Of a stretch of 64,000 bases of DNA, positions 10,087 through 21,391 are shown piece by piece. Where the stretch lies: assembly GCA_033085395.1 (NCBI GenBank), contig MU853186.1, positions 1-64,000 on the forward strand, written 5' to 3'. Under the pieces are notes generated by a model. That model was not told the origin of the DNA. It made no database searches and worked only from the letters and a program-made list of their open reading frames with translations. Positions within the stretch are counted from its first letter, which is position 1. Every line of letters starts with the position of its first letter. The position numbers and the translations under genes were made by a program. Origin of the DNA: Xanthoparmelia taractica. Lineage: Eukaryota > Ascomycota > Lecanoromycetes > Lecanorales > Parmeliaceae.

Positions 10087-11441
10087 ATGAACTACTTCCA
10101 TACGATTCGCCCAGCGAAAGCCGTCTCTGCAATATTGAAAGTCAAGCCAGTCCTTCCGCTATTACACAATAACGCCCAGCGATTCGCATCCACGATGGAG
10201 TACACTCGGCAAGAAGAACATCTAATTCCACTGATGTGGATGTTGCGAAGCTAACAATGTTCTCAGGTTGGGCGATTCAGGTCTGAAGATATCGAAAGTT
10301 ATCCTTGGGGCTATGTCCTACGGCACACCAGAATGGCAAGAGTGGGTCCTGGATGAGGAAAAGTCACTCCCCTTGCTCGAGCACGCATATAAAGTCGGGC
10401 TGAATACCTGGGATACCGTGCGTAACCTACCGCATATTATTGCAATCTGTCTCTATCTTACCAATGACTGATCTGATACCAAGGCGGACGTCTACTCCAA
10501 TGGCAGATCCGAAGAGATTATAGGCAAAGCATTGCAAAAATACAATATACCTCGTCAGAAAGTGGTTATACTTTCTAAATGCTATTTTGGTACAGATATA
10601 GCCTTCTTTTCTCTTGATTCTCCAAACTGACCAGCCAAGGCGTCGACCAATCCGGCGCCCAACCTCGAATTGGACCTATGTCGAAAAACGACGATGAGAT
10701 GGTCAATCAAGTCGGTCTGAGCCGTAAGCACATTCTCGACGCGGTGGACGCAAGCGTTAAGAGGTTGGGCACGTTTATCGATGTTTTACAGATCCACAGA
10801 TTGGATAGAGAGACACCGAAGAAGGAGATCATGAAGGCGTTGAATGATGTCGTGGAGAGCGGCAAAGTGAGGTATATAGGAGCAAGTTCGATGGCGGCGT
10901 GGGAGTTTCAGATGTTACAGAACATTGCTGAAGCCAATGGATGGTGAGATGCCAATTCTCTCGTGGGTTGAATTGCAGCTGACGTTTTTCTAGGCATAAA
11001 TTCATCTCCATGCAAAACTACCACAATCTCATCTACCGCGAGGAAGAGCGCGAGATGCTCCCGTACTGCCGCGCCACGGGTGTAGGCTGCATCCCATGGT
11101 CCCCAGTCGCCCGCGGCGTCCTGACCTGACCTTGGGGCGATCGATCCACCAAGCGCGAGGAGACCGACAACTTCCTCAAATCCCTCATTCGAAGCAAAGA
11201 GACGGAGATCGACAAGAACATTGTAAACCGGCTAGAAGAGGTCGCGAAGAAGAGAGGCGTGGCTATGGCACTGGTCGCTATCGCGTGGTCGATCAAACAA
11301 GAGGGTGTCAATCCGATCGTAGGGCTCGGAAGTAAGGAGAGGATTAACCAGGCGGTCGAGGCGGTCAAGTTTAAATTGAGCGATGAAGAGGCCAAGTATC
11401 TGGAGGAGCCATATATGCCCAAGGCGGTTCAAGGCTACTAG
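10087..11441 (+). pseudogene. aldo-keto reductase with in-frame TGA; predicted mitochondrial leader
   Basis: Five exons (10087-10208, 10267-10417, 10484-10589, 10640-10943, 10994-11441) recover a complete aldo-keto reductase: LGDSGLKISKVILGAMSYG, WDTADVYSNG (catalytic Asp and Tyr), VILSKC (Lys), LQIHRLD (His), VRYIGASSMAAW, the core IPWSPVARGVL and the cofactor-site NPIVGLGSKERINQAVEAV. An in-frame TGA at 11127-11129 interrupts it where relatives have an Arg (VLT-stop-PWGDRS); a single C-to-T change of CGA explains it. The frame is open again for 103 codons to the TAG at 11439. The first exon can start at 10087, adding 36 residues ending ...QRFAST, like a mitochondrial presequence, or at 10195. 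The first intron has a GC donor. Either a recent pseudogene, a base error, or stop readthrough. Confidence 0.78.
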
Positions 11442-12021
11442 ATGCTGAAAATTATATTTATATATTAGCCAAGCTCGCCGTCACCCGGGAGCAGAATGAT
11501 CAAGATTTGGACAACTCTCCCATGGCAACCCCAAAGCTAATCAGCATTGAGCTCCCTTTTTTCACACACATCGTCCAGAATTCCTGTCAGGCGTTGCCAG
11601 CTGCGCTCATCTATCTTCAGCTACCGTAGCTAACCCTCTCACCCGTTCTCATAGACCACCTGTCCTCAAGCACTGATAATGATTTAATTGCAACTGAGTG
11701 GGATAAGCATATTCAGACCCAAATTTTGACTTTTTATCCTTCCACCGCTTGCGGATTTAATTTCTCTAGTGGGCCTTGAGTGCTGGAGGACAGTATCGGG
11801 CTTTCTGATACCGCAGAGCTTGGTCGGAAAGGCTGTCTGAAGATACTAATCTCGTTGGCTCACAAATGCATTAGCCAATGCAGTCCTCCAATAGCGGGAA
11901 TCCCAAACGTTTCTTTCACTTGGAAAGGACCTCTATTTCCGCATTTCACTCATGCATATAGCGGAGGTTGGTAGACCTTGGGAAAGCCTAGCGTAATTGA
12001 AATCTTGTGATTTTACAGCGG
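11442..12021. other. intergenic, no gene seen
   Basis: This is the space between convergent genes, holding 3' regions of the aldo-keto reductase and of Vti1. A 64-residue frame at 11780-11974 lacks any recognisable feature. Confidence 0.45.
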
Positions 12022-12831
12022 CTACTTGAATTTGCTATAGATGACAAGGATGATCAGAAGGACGAGTACGGTGATGATCGCAACCGTTATAATCCGATTT
12101 GTAGCCATCCTGCAGGAGAATTAGTCCGAGAGCCAGACGGTCCATGTAGGGTGAAAGGGATGAAATACCTACGCGCCATCCCCCTGAGCGTCTTCACACT
12201 GCGATCCACATACCCCTCACTCTCCAACATGGTCGCCCTCGTATGCTGAATCGTCTCCCGCTGCAACTGCAAATCCGCCAGCGTCCCCCTTCCAATCTCC
12301 TCCGTCTCATTCGCCACCCTCTGACTATCCCTCAGCCGCTGACTGCTCCTGTCCAACCTGTCCGTCCCGCTCAGTAGTTGCTGGCGCTGCTCGAGCTGGT
12401 CGTCTTTGGTTGGGTTGTCGGAGTAGCGGGAGCCGAAGAGAGCGGAGCGGTCGTCGGAGAGGGTTTTGAGCTTGCGTTTCGCGGCGTCGATGTCGGTTTC
12501 GAAGTTGCGGAAGCGGGGATTTATACGCGAGCGGGTTGCGGAGGGGATGTTTTGTTTTTCGATGCGCATCATGTCAAGCTTTGGGGACGTCAGCTCATCC
12601 GATGTCATGGAGGTCAGGATTGCTTGAGACGATCGTGGGGAGAGGACGTACCAGTTCATTGGCTTCTTCGAGTGAGCGCTCCGCTAACCGTACTGCTGAT
12701 TTTCTGGGTTCCCCGGATAATTCTGTTATTTGGTCGAGCTTCTGACTGAGGTCTGCTTGCACTAGCTTCAGCTCGGCCTCATAGTTGCTGAAAAGCTCTG
12801 AGCCAGCATCAGTATCCAGTGGGTTCGCCAT
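12022..12831 (-). CDS. vti1: v-SNARE Vti1 (Qb-SNARE)
   Basis: Three exons (12831-12652, 12578-12169, 12109-12022) give 225 residues, the usual Vti1 length. The N-terminal helical domain starts at FSNYEAELKLVQADLSQKLDQI; the linker has DDRSALFGSRY; the SNARE helix covers SSQRLRDSQRVANETEEIG through QLQRETIQHTRATMLE; and the last exon supplies the tail anchor RIITVAIITVLVLLIILVIY ending SKFK. Vti1 works in Golgi-to-endosome and vacuolar fusion. The last intron (phase 2) joins the SNARE helix to the transmembrane anchor, so without it the protein would not be membrane-bound. The start at 12831 (MANPLDTD) is preferred over a longer frame from 12894. Confidence 0.92.
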
Positions 12832-13195
12832 GGTCGAAGAGGTGGATGTTGACTGCCTGCCAGGCGTCTCTGCACGATTGTGATTGTTAATCAAGATAGA
12901 AAGGGCTCAATTCAAGAGTGGCACCAGTTGTATAGAGTTCTTGAAGCCTGTTGATAAGTCGTGAAATGCAGAGGTTAGTGATGGAGGGTTGTCCAGAAGA
13001 TGTCGCGGTTGCAGAAGGCTGTTCTAGGCTGTTGTCATTGAGAGCCAGGCGCTAGGCTTTTCTTTAGCCCGAACACGGATATAGAAGACATCGCCGAAAT
13101 ACGAATACGAGAGTCCCGCGACACATTTACATTTGACACCGTTCCAAATGAATCCTTTTTGAAGAATGAAATCACTCTTCTCTAGACCTCAAAGG
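12832..13195. other. divergent promoter space
   Basis: The spacer lies between Vti1 (minus) and the flavin oxidoreductase (plus). No gene is seen. Confidence 0.5.
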
Positions 13196-13202
13196 TATAA
13201 AG
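13196..13202 (+). promoter_or_regulatory. TATA-like box of flavin oxidoreductase gene
   Basis: TATAAAG lies 114 bp upstream of the ATG at 13316, on the same strand. Assignment is by position and sequence only. Confidence 0.35.
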
Positions 13203-13315
13203 GGGTTGCTCCACTGTTGAGAGAACATCATCCCCGTCTCCTTTCACTCGGGACATCTCGTGGCCTCTTATATTTCTTTTGCGTTGCTGAAATTCTTCTA
13301 TAAGTATCACAAATC

Positions 13316-14934
13316 ATGCAAGAGAGAAAGAAGGTTGCCATCATTGGCAGTGGCTGTACTGGCATTGCTGCACTATGGGCACTTAAAAGCACGAACCACG
13401 AAGTTCATCTCTTCGAGGCAAAGGAGAGACTAGGGGGCCACACCAACACAGTCCCTTTCAAGCATGAAGGCAAGACTGTCAACGTTGATACTGGCTTCAT
13501 CGTGATGAACAGCGCTACCTACCGTTAGTCCACGGTCTCAACGTGTGCCCTAATTTGACTCACGCTTGCAGCGAATTTTACTGCCTTTTTGAAAGAGGTC
13601 AACATTCCGGTGGTGCCGACTGATATGACTTTTGGGGTGTCTCGCGATCAAGGATTGTTCGAGTGGTCTGGGACGTCTGTTCCTGCAATATTCGCTCAGA
13701 AATCCAACATCTTCAAGCCTCGAATGTGGCAGATGATCTTCGACATTATCCGATTCAACCAATTCGCGCTGGATCTGCTTTCCAAGGAAGACGAGAGCGA
13801 GATCGACATAAGTGGAGCCAACGGGTCCGCCAAACACGTTGGGAAGCCTGCTCATCAACAAAGTATTGGAGAGTACTTGGACCAAGAAGGTTATTCACAA
13901 GCCTTCCGCAACGATTACCTGATACCCATGACCGCTTCTGTCTGGAGCACAAGCCCAGACAAAGCATCATTGGAATTTCCGGCCATTACCCTCATTCGCT
14001 TTATGTGGAACCACCATTTACTTACCACAATGGCTGCTCGTCCAACTTGGATGACGATCGTCGGCGGCTCGAAGCAGTATATTGATGCTGTAATGCGTGG
14101 CTTCCCTGAGGACCATGTTCATCTCGGGACAGCTATCCAATCGTTGAGTACCCTAGAGAATGATCAGCTAGCCGTTCACCGGACAGATGGCAGAAGAGAG
14201 GTCTTCGACCATGTAATCCTGGCAACGCATGGGGATCAAGCAAAGGCCATTATTCGCGACATAGCCACACCCCAAGAGATAGACATCATGTCGGGGTTCA
14301 AGACCAGCAAGAACACAGCAGTGCTACATTCAGATCGGTTGGTACGTATTAGAAGGTCAGCTCCCTAGAACTGAATACTAACATACCAAAGCTCATGCCA
14401 AAGCGATACGTTGCCTGGTCCTCTTGGAATTATATCACTACTTCCCCATCTCCCACCACCACTCCATCGGTCTGCTTGACATACTGGATGAACCTCCTCC
14501 AGCACATTCCCTCCCTCTATGGTCTGGTCCTTGTGACTCTTAATCCACTTCATCCGCCCAGATCTGCACAGGGTAGCTGGACGTATCATCATCCTTTGTA
14601 CAATGCAGCTGCTATACGCTCGCAGAAACTTCTGCCTTGCATACAGAACACAAGGGGCATAAGCTATGCGGGCGCCTGGACTAAGTATGGATTTCACGAG
14701 GATGGGTTCTCGAGCGGGCTCAAGGTCGCCGTAGAGCATCTGGGAGCAAAGCTGCCGTTCGAGTTTGTGGATTCAACGTTTTCGAGAGGAAGGAGACCGG
14801 TGCTAGGGTGGATGGATTATACTGTGAGAGGCTGTATATATGTGATAAGACTAATCGTTTTCCTGATAGGGTGGACGTTAGCTTTAGTGTCTCGAGGGGG
14901 TATGAATGAAGTTGAAGTAAAGAAGGCACAATAA
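13316..14934 (+). CDS. FAD-dependent amine-oxidase-like protein (COG2907 type)
   Basis: Three exons (13316-13523, 13572-14341, 14392-14934) give 506 residues. The N-terminus carries a dinucleotide-binding loop KVAIIGSGCTGIAALWAL, then HLFEAKERLGGHTNTV with the acidic residue that binds the FAD ribose, and VDTGFIVMN. Later family blocks are DYLIPMTASVWSTSP, MTIVGGSKQYIDAV, FDHVILATHGDQA and LMPKRYVAWSSWNY, ending in YAGAWTKYGFHEDGFSSGL, the C-terminal FAD-contacting segment. COG2907 proteins are predicted NAD/FAD proteins, in bacteria often beside cyclopropane fatty acid synthase genes; no such neighbour exists here. A hydrophobic helix near the C-terminus (VIRLIVFLIGWTLALV) may attach it to membranes. 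Substrate unknown. Confidence 0.85.
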
Positions 14935-15171
14935 CAAGGTCCTGTGTTGCCTAGGTCCGATGATTTATCCCGCTTTGGTTCTCGGCAACACAGATATATA
15001 TACCACAGTTGCGGTGAAAATCTTCACAACAACAGACCAAGTCGCCTGTTCAGACCAAAATCACCAAATGAGCAACCATTCTCAGAACTTGGTACCAGAA
15101 CAGCTACTTCCAGTATTCCTTGTTTGCACAACAACCAAATTCACATCCTCCACCCATCATTAGACCTCGTA

Positions 15172-16167
15172 ATGGGCTACATGATCTGGCAGCTCGTTTG
15201 CTTTTTGCTCGCATTCCTGGGAAACTCGGTCCTGGCTTTCATGACCTCGCAGCCCTTTCATCATACGGGCAAATCGGTCACGGTCGTCGGACTATCTCTT
15301 CTGTTGTTGCTGCTGGAATCGCTGGAGAACCTTCGACGTCGCCTAACCAGAGCCACCCGAATAGTGCATCGCCCTCCGCCTTCTACCTCGCGTCTTCTGT
15401 TACTCCCACCAGAATTACGGCAACAAATATGGACGATGCTTTTTGAGGACATTGTTGAGGAGATTAGATGTGTTCACGTCAGAGACTCGGCACCCGGACC
15501 TTACACGTATGCTGATCGGTTACGTCTCTAGATTGACATCAACCCCAACCACTCGGCTATGTGGTTCGCCATTTCCGAATACCCAACCAGGTGGTTCTTG
15601 CTAGACTATGCTTTCGGACATCTCTCGGAGTGGCTCCCCGCATTCGCACTAAGCTGCCGTCAAATCTATAATGAGGCCTATTACGATCTTTGCAACAGCA
15701 CAAGATTCTATTTCACTGAAGCCAAAGCGCTTGTATCGTGGGCGAGAACCCTCACTCCTGCTCAGAAACGCGCCGTTGGCGAAATTTCCATGAACATGTC
15801 CAGCGAATCCTTCAACAACCCTGACATCGCCCCTGCCATGAATCAGCTAAGCGGTCTACGGAAGGTCATTTTCTTTTTATATACTGAAGGATCTCCTGAT
15901 ATGACAGCGGTGCAAGCCCACCACGTCTGGGAGCTTGTGCGAAGCGTGAAAGTCTCCGAAATCCTGATAGTTACATTGATGGAAGTCACACGGGATACGG
16001 ACTACGACTGGGGCAGGTACAAATGGCCTGCGGGTAGCCAAGAGGCGTTCGCACGCGCTGTGCTGGCAAGGATCAGTCGTCCCTTCAGTAGGGTGCGACA
16101 CCGGGTGCCGCTTGGAACCGGAAACCAGGCCAGATTTGTGCTCAGGGCCAAGAGGTTTTGGGAGTGA
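15172..16167 (+). CDS. 2EXR/F-box-like fungal protein
   Basis: Two exons (15172-15518, 15591-16167; 72-nt intron, phase 2) give 307 residues. The core LLLLPPELRQQIWTMLFEDI followed by FALSCRQIYNEAYYDLCNSTRFYF is the pattern of fungal 2EXR/F-box-like proteins (leucine-rich entry motif, then a CRQIYxEA motif). The intron is needed to connect ADR with WFLLDYAFGHLSEWLPAF. Ahead of this is a hydrophobic stretch (IWQLVCFLLAFLGNSVLAF, about residues 4-22) that could be a membrane helix. These proteins are numerous in Dothideomycetes; function is unknown and involvement in ubiquitination is unproven. The frame is open upstream to 14944, so a longer N-terminus is possible. Confidence 0.65.
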
Positions 16168-16938
16168 GGTGGACAGGAGAGCGAAGAGGCCGGAGAATGG
16201 CAGTGAGGTCAAGCTGCGGGGTATATAGCGGAGGAGCATAGCTCTGTTGCTTGGAGTCTGCAGAGCAAATATTAGCAAGCGTTTCAGTCCTTTCGCAACC
16301 ATATCGCCTGTTGACCTATTGCTCAAGTGTGCCTTTGTCATGTTCCATACACCCTGTAATAGATCCACACGGCCTGCGCCAAATAAATAAACTGCCCTGA
16401 TAACGCTCTCCCCAGGTTGAGCACACTCTCAGCCTTAGTAGCGCCACAATATGCTGAAGCTTAATCCAACCATTCATCGCACCTGCTACAACACATACAC
16501 CCCCCTACTCTCCAATCAAACTCGTGCATATTCACATGAACCTACAAAAGTACGGCCTAGTACACCAAAAGTCTGGCATCTGCCCGTCGATGCTCTTCTC
16601 ATTTCAATTTCTCATGTCAAGTATCATTCAGATAAATAAGGGATCTACATTTATACCGCTCACAGGCCCCAATCGCCTGCCTTGATAGACTGTCATGCAA
16701 GAGATCTTTGGAATAGCTAAGAGTGGGCGACAGGCGGGTTGTCCATTCATTTGGCATGTGTTCAACGACTCTGATGCGGCATGAAAAGGGTTCGCTTTTA
16801 GCTTTGGCAGATGAAGTGACGGACATCAATCTGGATAGATACGATTTTTTAGACCCTGTTGGCCGACAATCGCAAAGGCTTCATACAACAATACCTTACA
16901 CAATTCCTAAGTTCCGGTTGCTCTATCCAAGACGATGA
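16168..16938. other. intergenic, no gene seen
   Basis: This spacer lies between convergent genes. Short frames only. Confidence 0.45.
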
Positions 16939-17583
16939 TCAGAAGGAACGTCCTCCAGGTTTCGCTCCTCCTTGTTTGGACACAGCGTCAATGTCGGGCA
17001 GCTGCACCCCCATAAACCACCAGTCATTGTTCAACTCGCTCGCCATATCCTTAGGAAGTTGTTCCCATTCAATCGTATCGCCAGGCTCGGGCTCGTTTTG
17101 CACTTGCTTCATCATCCAAATCTCGCCATCGATCTGTGAGAGCGTCTTGGGACTAGCTGGAGTGCCCGTGTCCTTGTACCATATGCTGTAAGCCCCCATG
17201 AAGGATTCTTGCTTCGCTGCTGTTGACTTGGAGGCAAACTCTTTTTTGAATACCCATGTGAATCTGTGAATGGCGGGATCCAGGTCGGTTGATCCTGGCG
17301 CTTGCATGCAGCGAGGAACGTAGTAATGGTTGTTGTCAATTAAGAATTTCTTATCGCTCTTTCTATAGAATGTGAGTTGCAGGTCCTGTACGAGGCCGAA
17401 GCGGCTGATGCACAAGGCGTTGACAGGGATATCGCTTTGCTCCTTGCGAGGCACGGCAGGGACACCAACAGGATGATTGCGTGGCATGGCTGGCACCTCG
17501 GGTTCCTTCCCGTTGCTAAATATCTTCCTGAGATCTCCAAGCATGGATTTGCGAGTTTTTAGAGTCATGACGCCTACTACCAC
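16939..17583 (-). CDS. hypothetical protein, 214 aa
   Basis: A single exon with protein-like composition and no family I recognise. The N-terminus is basic (MTLKTRKSMLGDLRKIF from an internal Met), followed by a proline-rich segment (PAMPRNHPVGVPAVPRK), then a mixed alpha/beta-looking region with several aromatic residues (QLTFYRKSDKKFLIDNNHYYVP, FTWVFKKEFASKS) and WWFMGVQLPDIDAV near the end. There is no signal peptide or membrane segment. Start could be the Met at 17568 or 17544. Confidence 0.5.
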   Translation of the reverse strand: MVVGVMTLKTRKSMLGDLRKIFSNGKEPEVPAMPRNHPVGVPAVPRKEQSDIPVNALCISRFGLVQDLQLTFYRKSDKKFLIDNNHYYVPRCMQAPGSTDLDPAIHRFTWVFKKEFASKSTAAKQESFMGAYSIWYKDTGTPASPKTLSQIDGEIWMMKQVQNEPEPGDTIEWEQLPKDMASELNNDWWFMGVQLPDIDAVSKQGGAKPGGRSF

Positions 17584-17675
17584 ACAACGCTAGCTTAGTC
17601 CGCAATAGGAGGATATGGTATCATGCTAGGCTGAGCTTTGATGTCTCCCTTCCAAAGCTCGTTCGAGAGCCTTGA

Positions 17676-18152
17676 TCAAGAAGACATTGCGGGCCTGTGA
17701 TTCATACCAAAAGCGCTGCGATGGTCAGGCAAAACCGGTTGGCTCAAGGACGGAGAACAGACGAGAATACCGAAACATTTAGGCCACTCAACAAAAGCCG
17801 CATTCTCGCTCCGAATTTGTCTCCCTGTCCGAATCTCAGAATACGCGGCTACATCCTGTGCTGACGCTTCCAGCTGCTGACCAAAACTTCTTTCAGATGC
17901 AGGCAGCCCTTCAACCCATGAACATCGCCGGGGTTCGACCTTGATTAACCCATCAGCCCAATTGCTGGCTAGATTGTTGGTTCTATCTTCGTGCATTATA
18001 GTTCTAGGGCGGATGAGTAGTGTTTGGGCCGCAGGCTTGCGGTTGCTGGTGATCATCCAATCATCTTCCATAGTGAGTGTCATGATCAGTGTTTGCGAGC
18101 CTAAATAAAGCCAAAGGAGCAATGAATTGTGAGGACCACTCGCAAGGCACAT
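17676..18152 (-). CDS. doubtful open frame, 158 aa
   Basis: This minus-strand frame has a protein-like central part (EDDWMITSNRKPAAQTLLIRP to SFGQQLEASAQDVAAYSE) but no family I recognise, and its N-terminus is unconvincing. It could be one exon of a small hypothetical gene between two minus-strand genes, or chance. Nothing else is visible in 17584-18435. Confidence 0.25.
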   Translation of the reverse strand: MCLASGPHNSLLLWLYLGSQTLIMTLTMEDDWMITSNRKPAAQTLLIRPRTIMHEDRTNNLASNWADGLIKVEPRRCSWVEGLPASERSFGQQLEASAQDVAAYSEIRTGRQIRSENAAFVEWPKCFGILVCSPSLSQPVLPDHRSAFGMNHRPAMSS

Positions 18153-18435
18153 GACTGCGACGAAAACCCGGTAATTCAGATATGGCTCCTCTAATTGCCG
18201 TTAGATTCCTCTGAAGTGGACAACGGTTTGATAGATCAGATACCTTCATCTACACGCCGGTCATTGACCGTGGCGCAAGATCAAAATGGCCTCTTAGTGA
18301 TAGCCTGACCTCTGGCAGGGACGTCCTGTGAGACTGCTTCTGTGGTTTGACTACCATTCAGTGATTCAGAGTTTTGCACTGGGTTCTGCCTTTCCCGGGG
18401 TAGAGTCTATGTGAAAGCTCCTTCACCAAGGATAG

Positions 18436-19388
18436 CTACGTCACTTCCACCAGTAACCTCGCCTTTGTTCCGACCATGAGATGCTTCATCAATTCGCTGG
18501 CATACTCAGATTCGTCAAATCCATTAGCCGGCATATCAACCTTGACACGAATTTCCCGAAGATCTGCAATGTTTGAGAGGATTCGACGTGTATCCATCCA
18601 CTCACGACGTTCGCCCCAAGGATGGAGATACGGCCACATGCAGCATAGCTCTCTAAACAGCATATAGTCAAACTGCAGGCTCTGAACAGAGCTCAAACTC
18701 TCGGATGAAATCACAGAGGCAAAGTGAAGGAGGACTGGCAATTCCGTGAAGCTAAAAGTGTTGCGAGTATAGAGTATTCTCATGGCTTCCGTGTAGCTGG
18801 GTAACAGTCAGCATACATCTGCACGATATTGCAAATGTCTAGAGGTACTGACATCTGCCGACAACTCTGAAGTAACCCTAAAAAGCCTCCATCTACCATG
18901 TTCGGCGTATTGCAGGGGCTCCATGTACTGAAAAGATCTTTATCCCTTGTTCGCCATGTGCTGTACAGGTTTTCGTCAGTATGGTGAAAGCATTCCAAGC
19001 CACGACATCGACCATTCTCGGCTTGGCATCTGAAGTGGACCAGCTTGCCGTCCTTTCGGGTCGTAATATGAACGACACCAATCGGTCTGCAAAGTACCTC
19101 TTCATAGATCATGATTCGAACCTCCAACGGCAATCTCGACATTAAACGAGACTGTGATTGTTCCATTTCGGTAACCTTTACCTCCTTAGAGATGGTGAGA
19201 TTCCCGTGATTGGGTGAAGGGGAAGAGGGACATTTTCCATTTGTGGTACGAAGCGGCGCTAGGGCTTTCTCCTTGGCAGCCTTGAGGCGGTCTTTGGAGC
19301 GGCTGTTGTCGCGCTTGGTGTGGCCTATTGGACGTCGACAGCCGTTCAGGATACACGGCATCGGCCAGGTCATCGGAGCATTAGCCAC
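18436..19388 (-). CDS. 2EXR/F-box-like fungal protein
   Basis: Two exons (19388-18853, 18796-18436; 56-nt intron with donor GTCAGT) give 298 residues. The entry motif SRLPLEVRIMIYEEVLCRPIGVVHI is followed by a short Cys/His-containing stretch (FRCQAENGRCRGLECFHH), then LLQSCRQIYTEAMRILYTRNTFSF, which is recovered exactly only by this splice. The distal part reads LREIRVKVDMPANGFDESEY. Such 2EXR-like proteins are abundant in Pezizomycotina and have no established function. The N-terminus is basic (RRPIGHTKRDNSRSKDRLKAAKEK). It is the second of three proteins of this type in the window. Confidence 0.7.
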
Positions 19389-21391
19389 ATGAATGGCCGG
19401 AGCCGAATAGACTGGGGATAATGCGGTTTCGTTAGGCTATCTTCGTAGATTTCAAAGCTGTAAAGCCTTAGACAATTCACATCTACTACCCGGAGATTCT
19501 CTGACAGCCAGGTGGCATCACCGAGGAGTAGTAGCCTTTTGCCAAGATTGTTGCCAACTACATAGGCAATTGAGGGCTTCTCTTCCCATTCCCTCGACGA
19601 TTAGTACACAGCAATTGAAAGACGGTGACGGCTAACAACATGCACACACCCACAACATCACCTACCCGAGTTCCAGGCGCTCCAAACATCGTTCTCTGTC
19701 GGGACAGCAAACGCACTCTTTAATCACTACCCTTTCGTTTCTTACACACCGGTAAAGCAATTTACGCAAAAGCGATCACTCGGACCGCAAGCGCCCTATA
19801 TGCCCATTATTCCGATGCGATCTTATCCCTCCCACAACCGTGTTGATAGACAGGGGAAAGATGATCCGAGGAACATCGTTACCTCTATGAATCAGTACCA
19901 AACAAATAATACAATACCTACGAAGACCGCCCGCTGCCAGCTCCCCTCACTTCTAACCTAAACCAAGAGCCAAAGCCCAAGACACTGGCGCTGTTGGAAC
20001 AGATCAAGAGATAGAAAGTGGCATAAGTCAATGATCCTGTACTGAATGAGGCGCCAGGTTGCAATAACATCAAGAATGTCCATATCGATCTAGAGGAAGT
20101 GTTTCATGATCGAGCAAGGGTGCATGATAGCCCGCCTATGTCGAGACAAGTCAGAACGGTTGGCAGCCGACGTTTTGTACAGCATGACCTGCCGTCCAAA
20201 ATACAGTGGGGTTTGAGAGAGATGCAACAACGCTGATACCCCAGCACTTTGGCGATTCAAGCTTCAATTGGAGCTCATAGTATGAACTTCACTTTCCCAG
20301 TCGGTTGTTCGTGTTCAATTTCGGCAATCGATGTGGCCGGCCTTTGCAGTTAACTCTTCTATATTCGCCAAGTACAAGAATCACGGACGCTTTCGTCACC
20401 TTGAGCAATGGACGTAAACCTGTCGCCAAATGAATATCCAAGTAGTCTTACATATCGACGCAGACATGTAGGCTTTTCACCCCATACAGCAGTGCAATTT
20501 CAGGCAATTGCAGAAATCAGAATACTGTAACCATGGAAATCCTCGTCTGTGAAGACACTGCTTTCGACCCTGAGACCGATCTTCTGAAGAGCAGTCCTGA
20601 GTTGTCCCAAGGGCTGCTCCAGACTCCCACAGTGGCACCGGACCGTCGAAGGAGAATGTGCTTGTCGTGTACGCTAGCCGCTCCGCTTCGCTATGCACCT
20701 AGCAGTATGTTGAAGGAATCTGCGTGACACCTGGGGAACGCTGCCACGAAAACGCTTCGTCTGATAACAGAGACATACAGGCATTGATTACTTAAGGTCT
20801 ACGACGTGGCTAAATACGGAGGAGCTGGCATTGAGCTGAGGCTCATGTGCCTGCGTCCCAAGCGGATCTCTAGCACATACGCCATTTCTCAACCGCTGCA
20901 AAGAGCGGTCCTCTAGGTTATGGAGAAACCGAATGTGGAAGAACTTATGATGTCTGATTACATCTTGCTATGTTCTTTGTCTCAACTCAAACGGAAGAAT
21001 AAGCAGTGCCATCTTTTCGATCATTTGTAGCGATGTATCATATACTCGGTAGAGGAAGAGAGAAAAGCCAAAAAAGCATCAAGAGGGATAGGCACAAATT
21101 CATAGACCGAAAGCTGATGCGTAAAGTTGGCAGCGATGTATACTGACCAATCAGGACATAACGCGAGGCTTCAAGCGCACAGTACGTATGGCCAGCTGGC
21201 TTTGAGTGTTGAAGGGATAGGGGACGTCGAATCACGGGGCAAATAGGTAGGTTCCGGGTCTCTTACTGTGCGTTTGGAACCATGGCGTAGAATCGTGGTC
21301 GAAGACCCTCAAAAGCTACGTGCGAACTGCAAAACAAGTCCTGCAACAGAAATAATTCTCCGGATCGATGATCATGAGGAATTTCTGCCCG
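19389..21391. other. 2 kb without a recognisable gene
   Basis: Base composition is ordinary and only short frames occur on either strand. It would contain the promoter of the 2EXR gene (minus) and the 3' flank of the RCC1-like gene. I see no repeat or RNA gene. Confidence 0.45.

Noticed and set aside
19105..19125. tRNA T-arm-like word GATTCGAACCTCC
   Set aside because: It lies inside the 2EXR coding exon, and no acceptor stem or A box pairs with it; no tRNA was found anywhere in the window.
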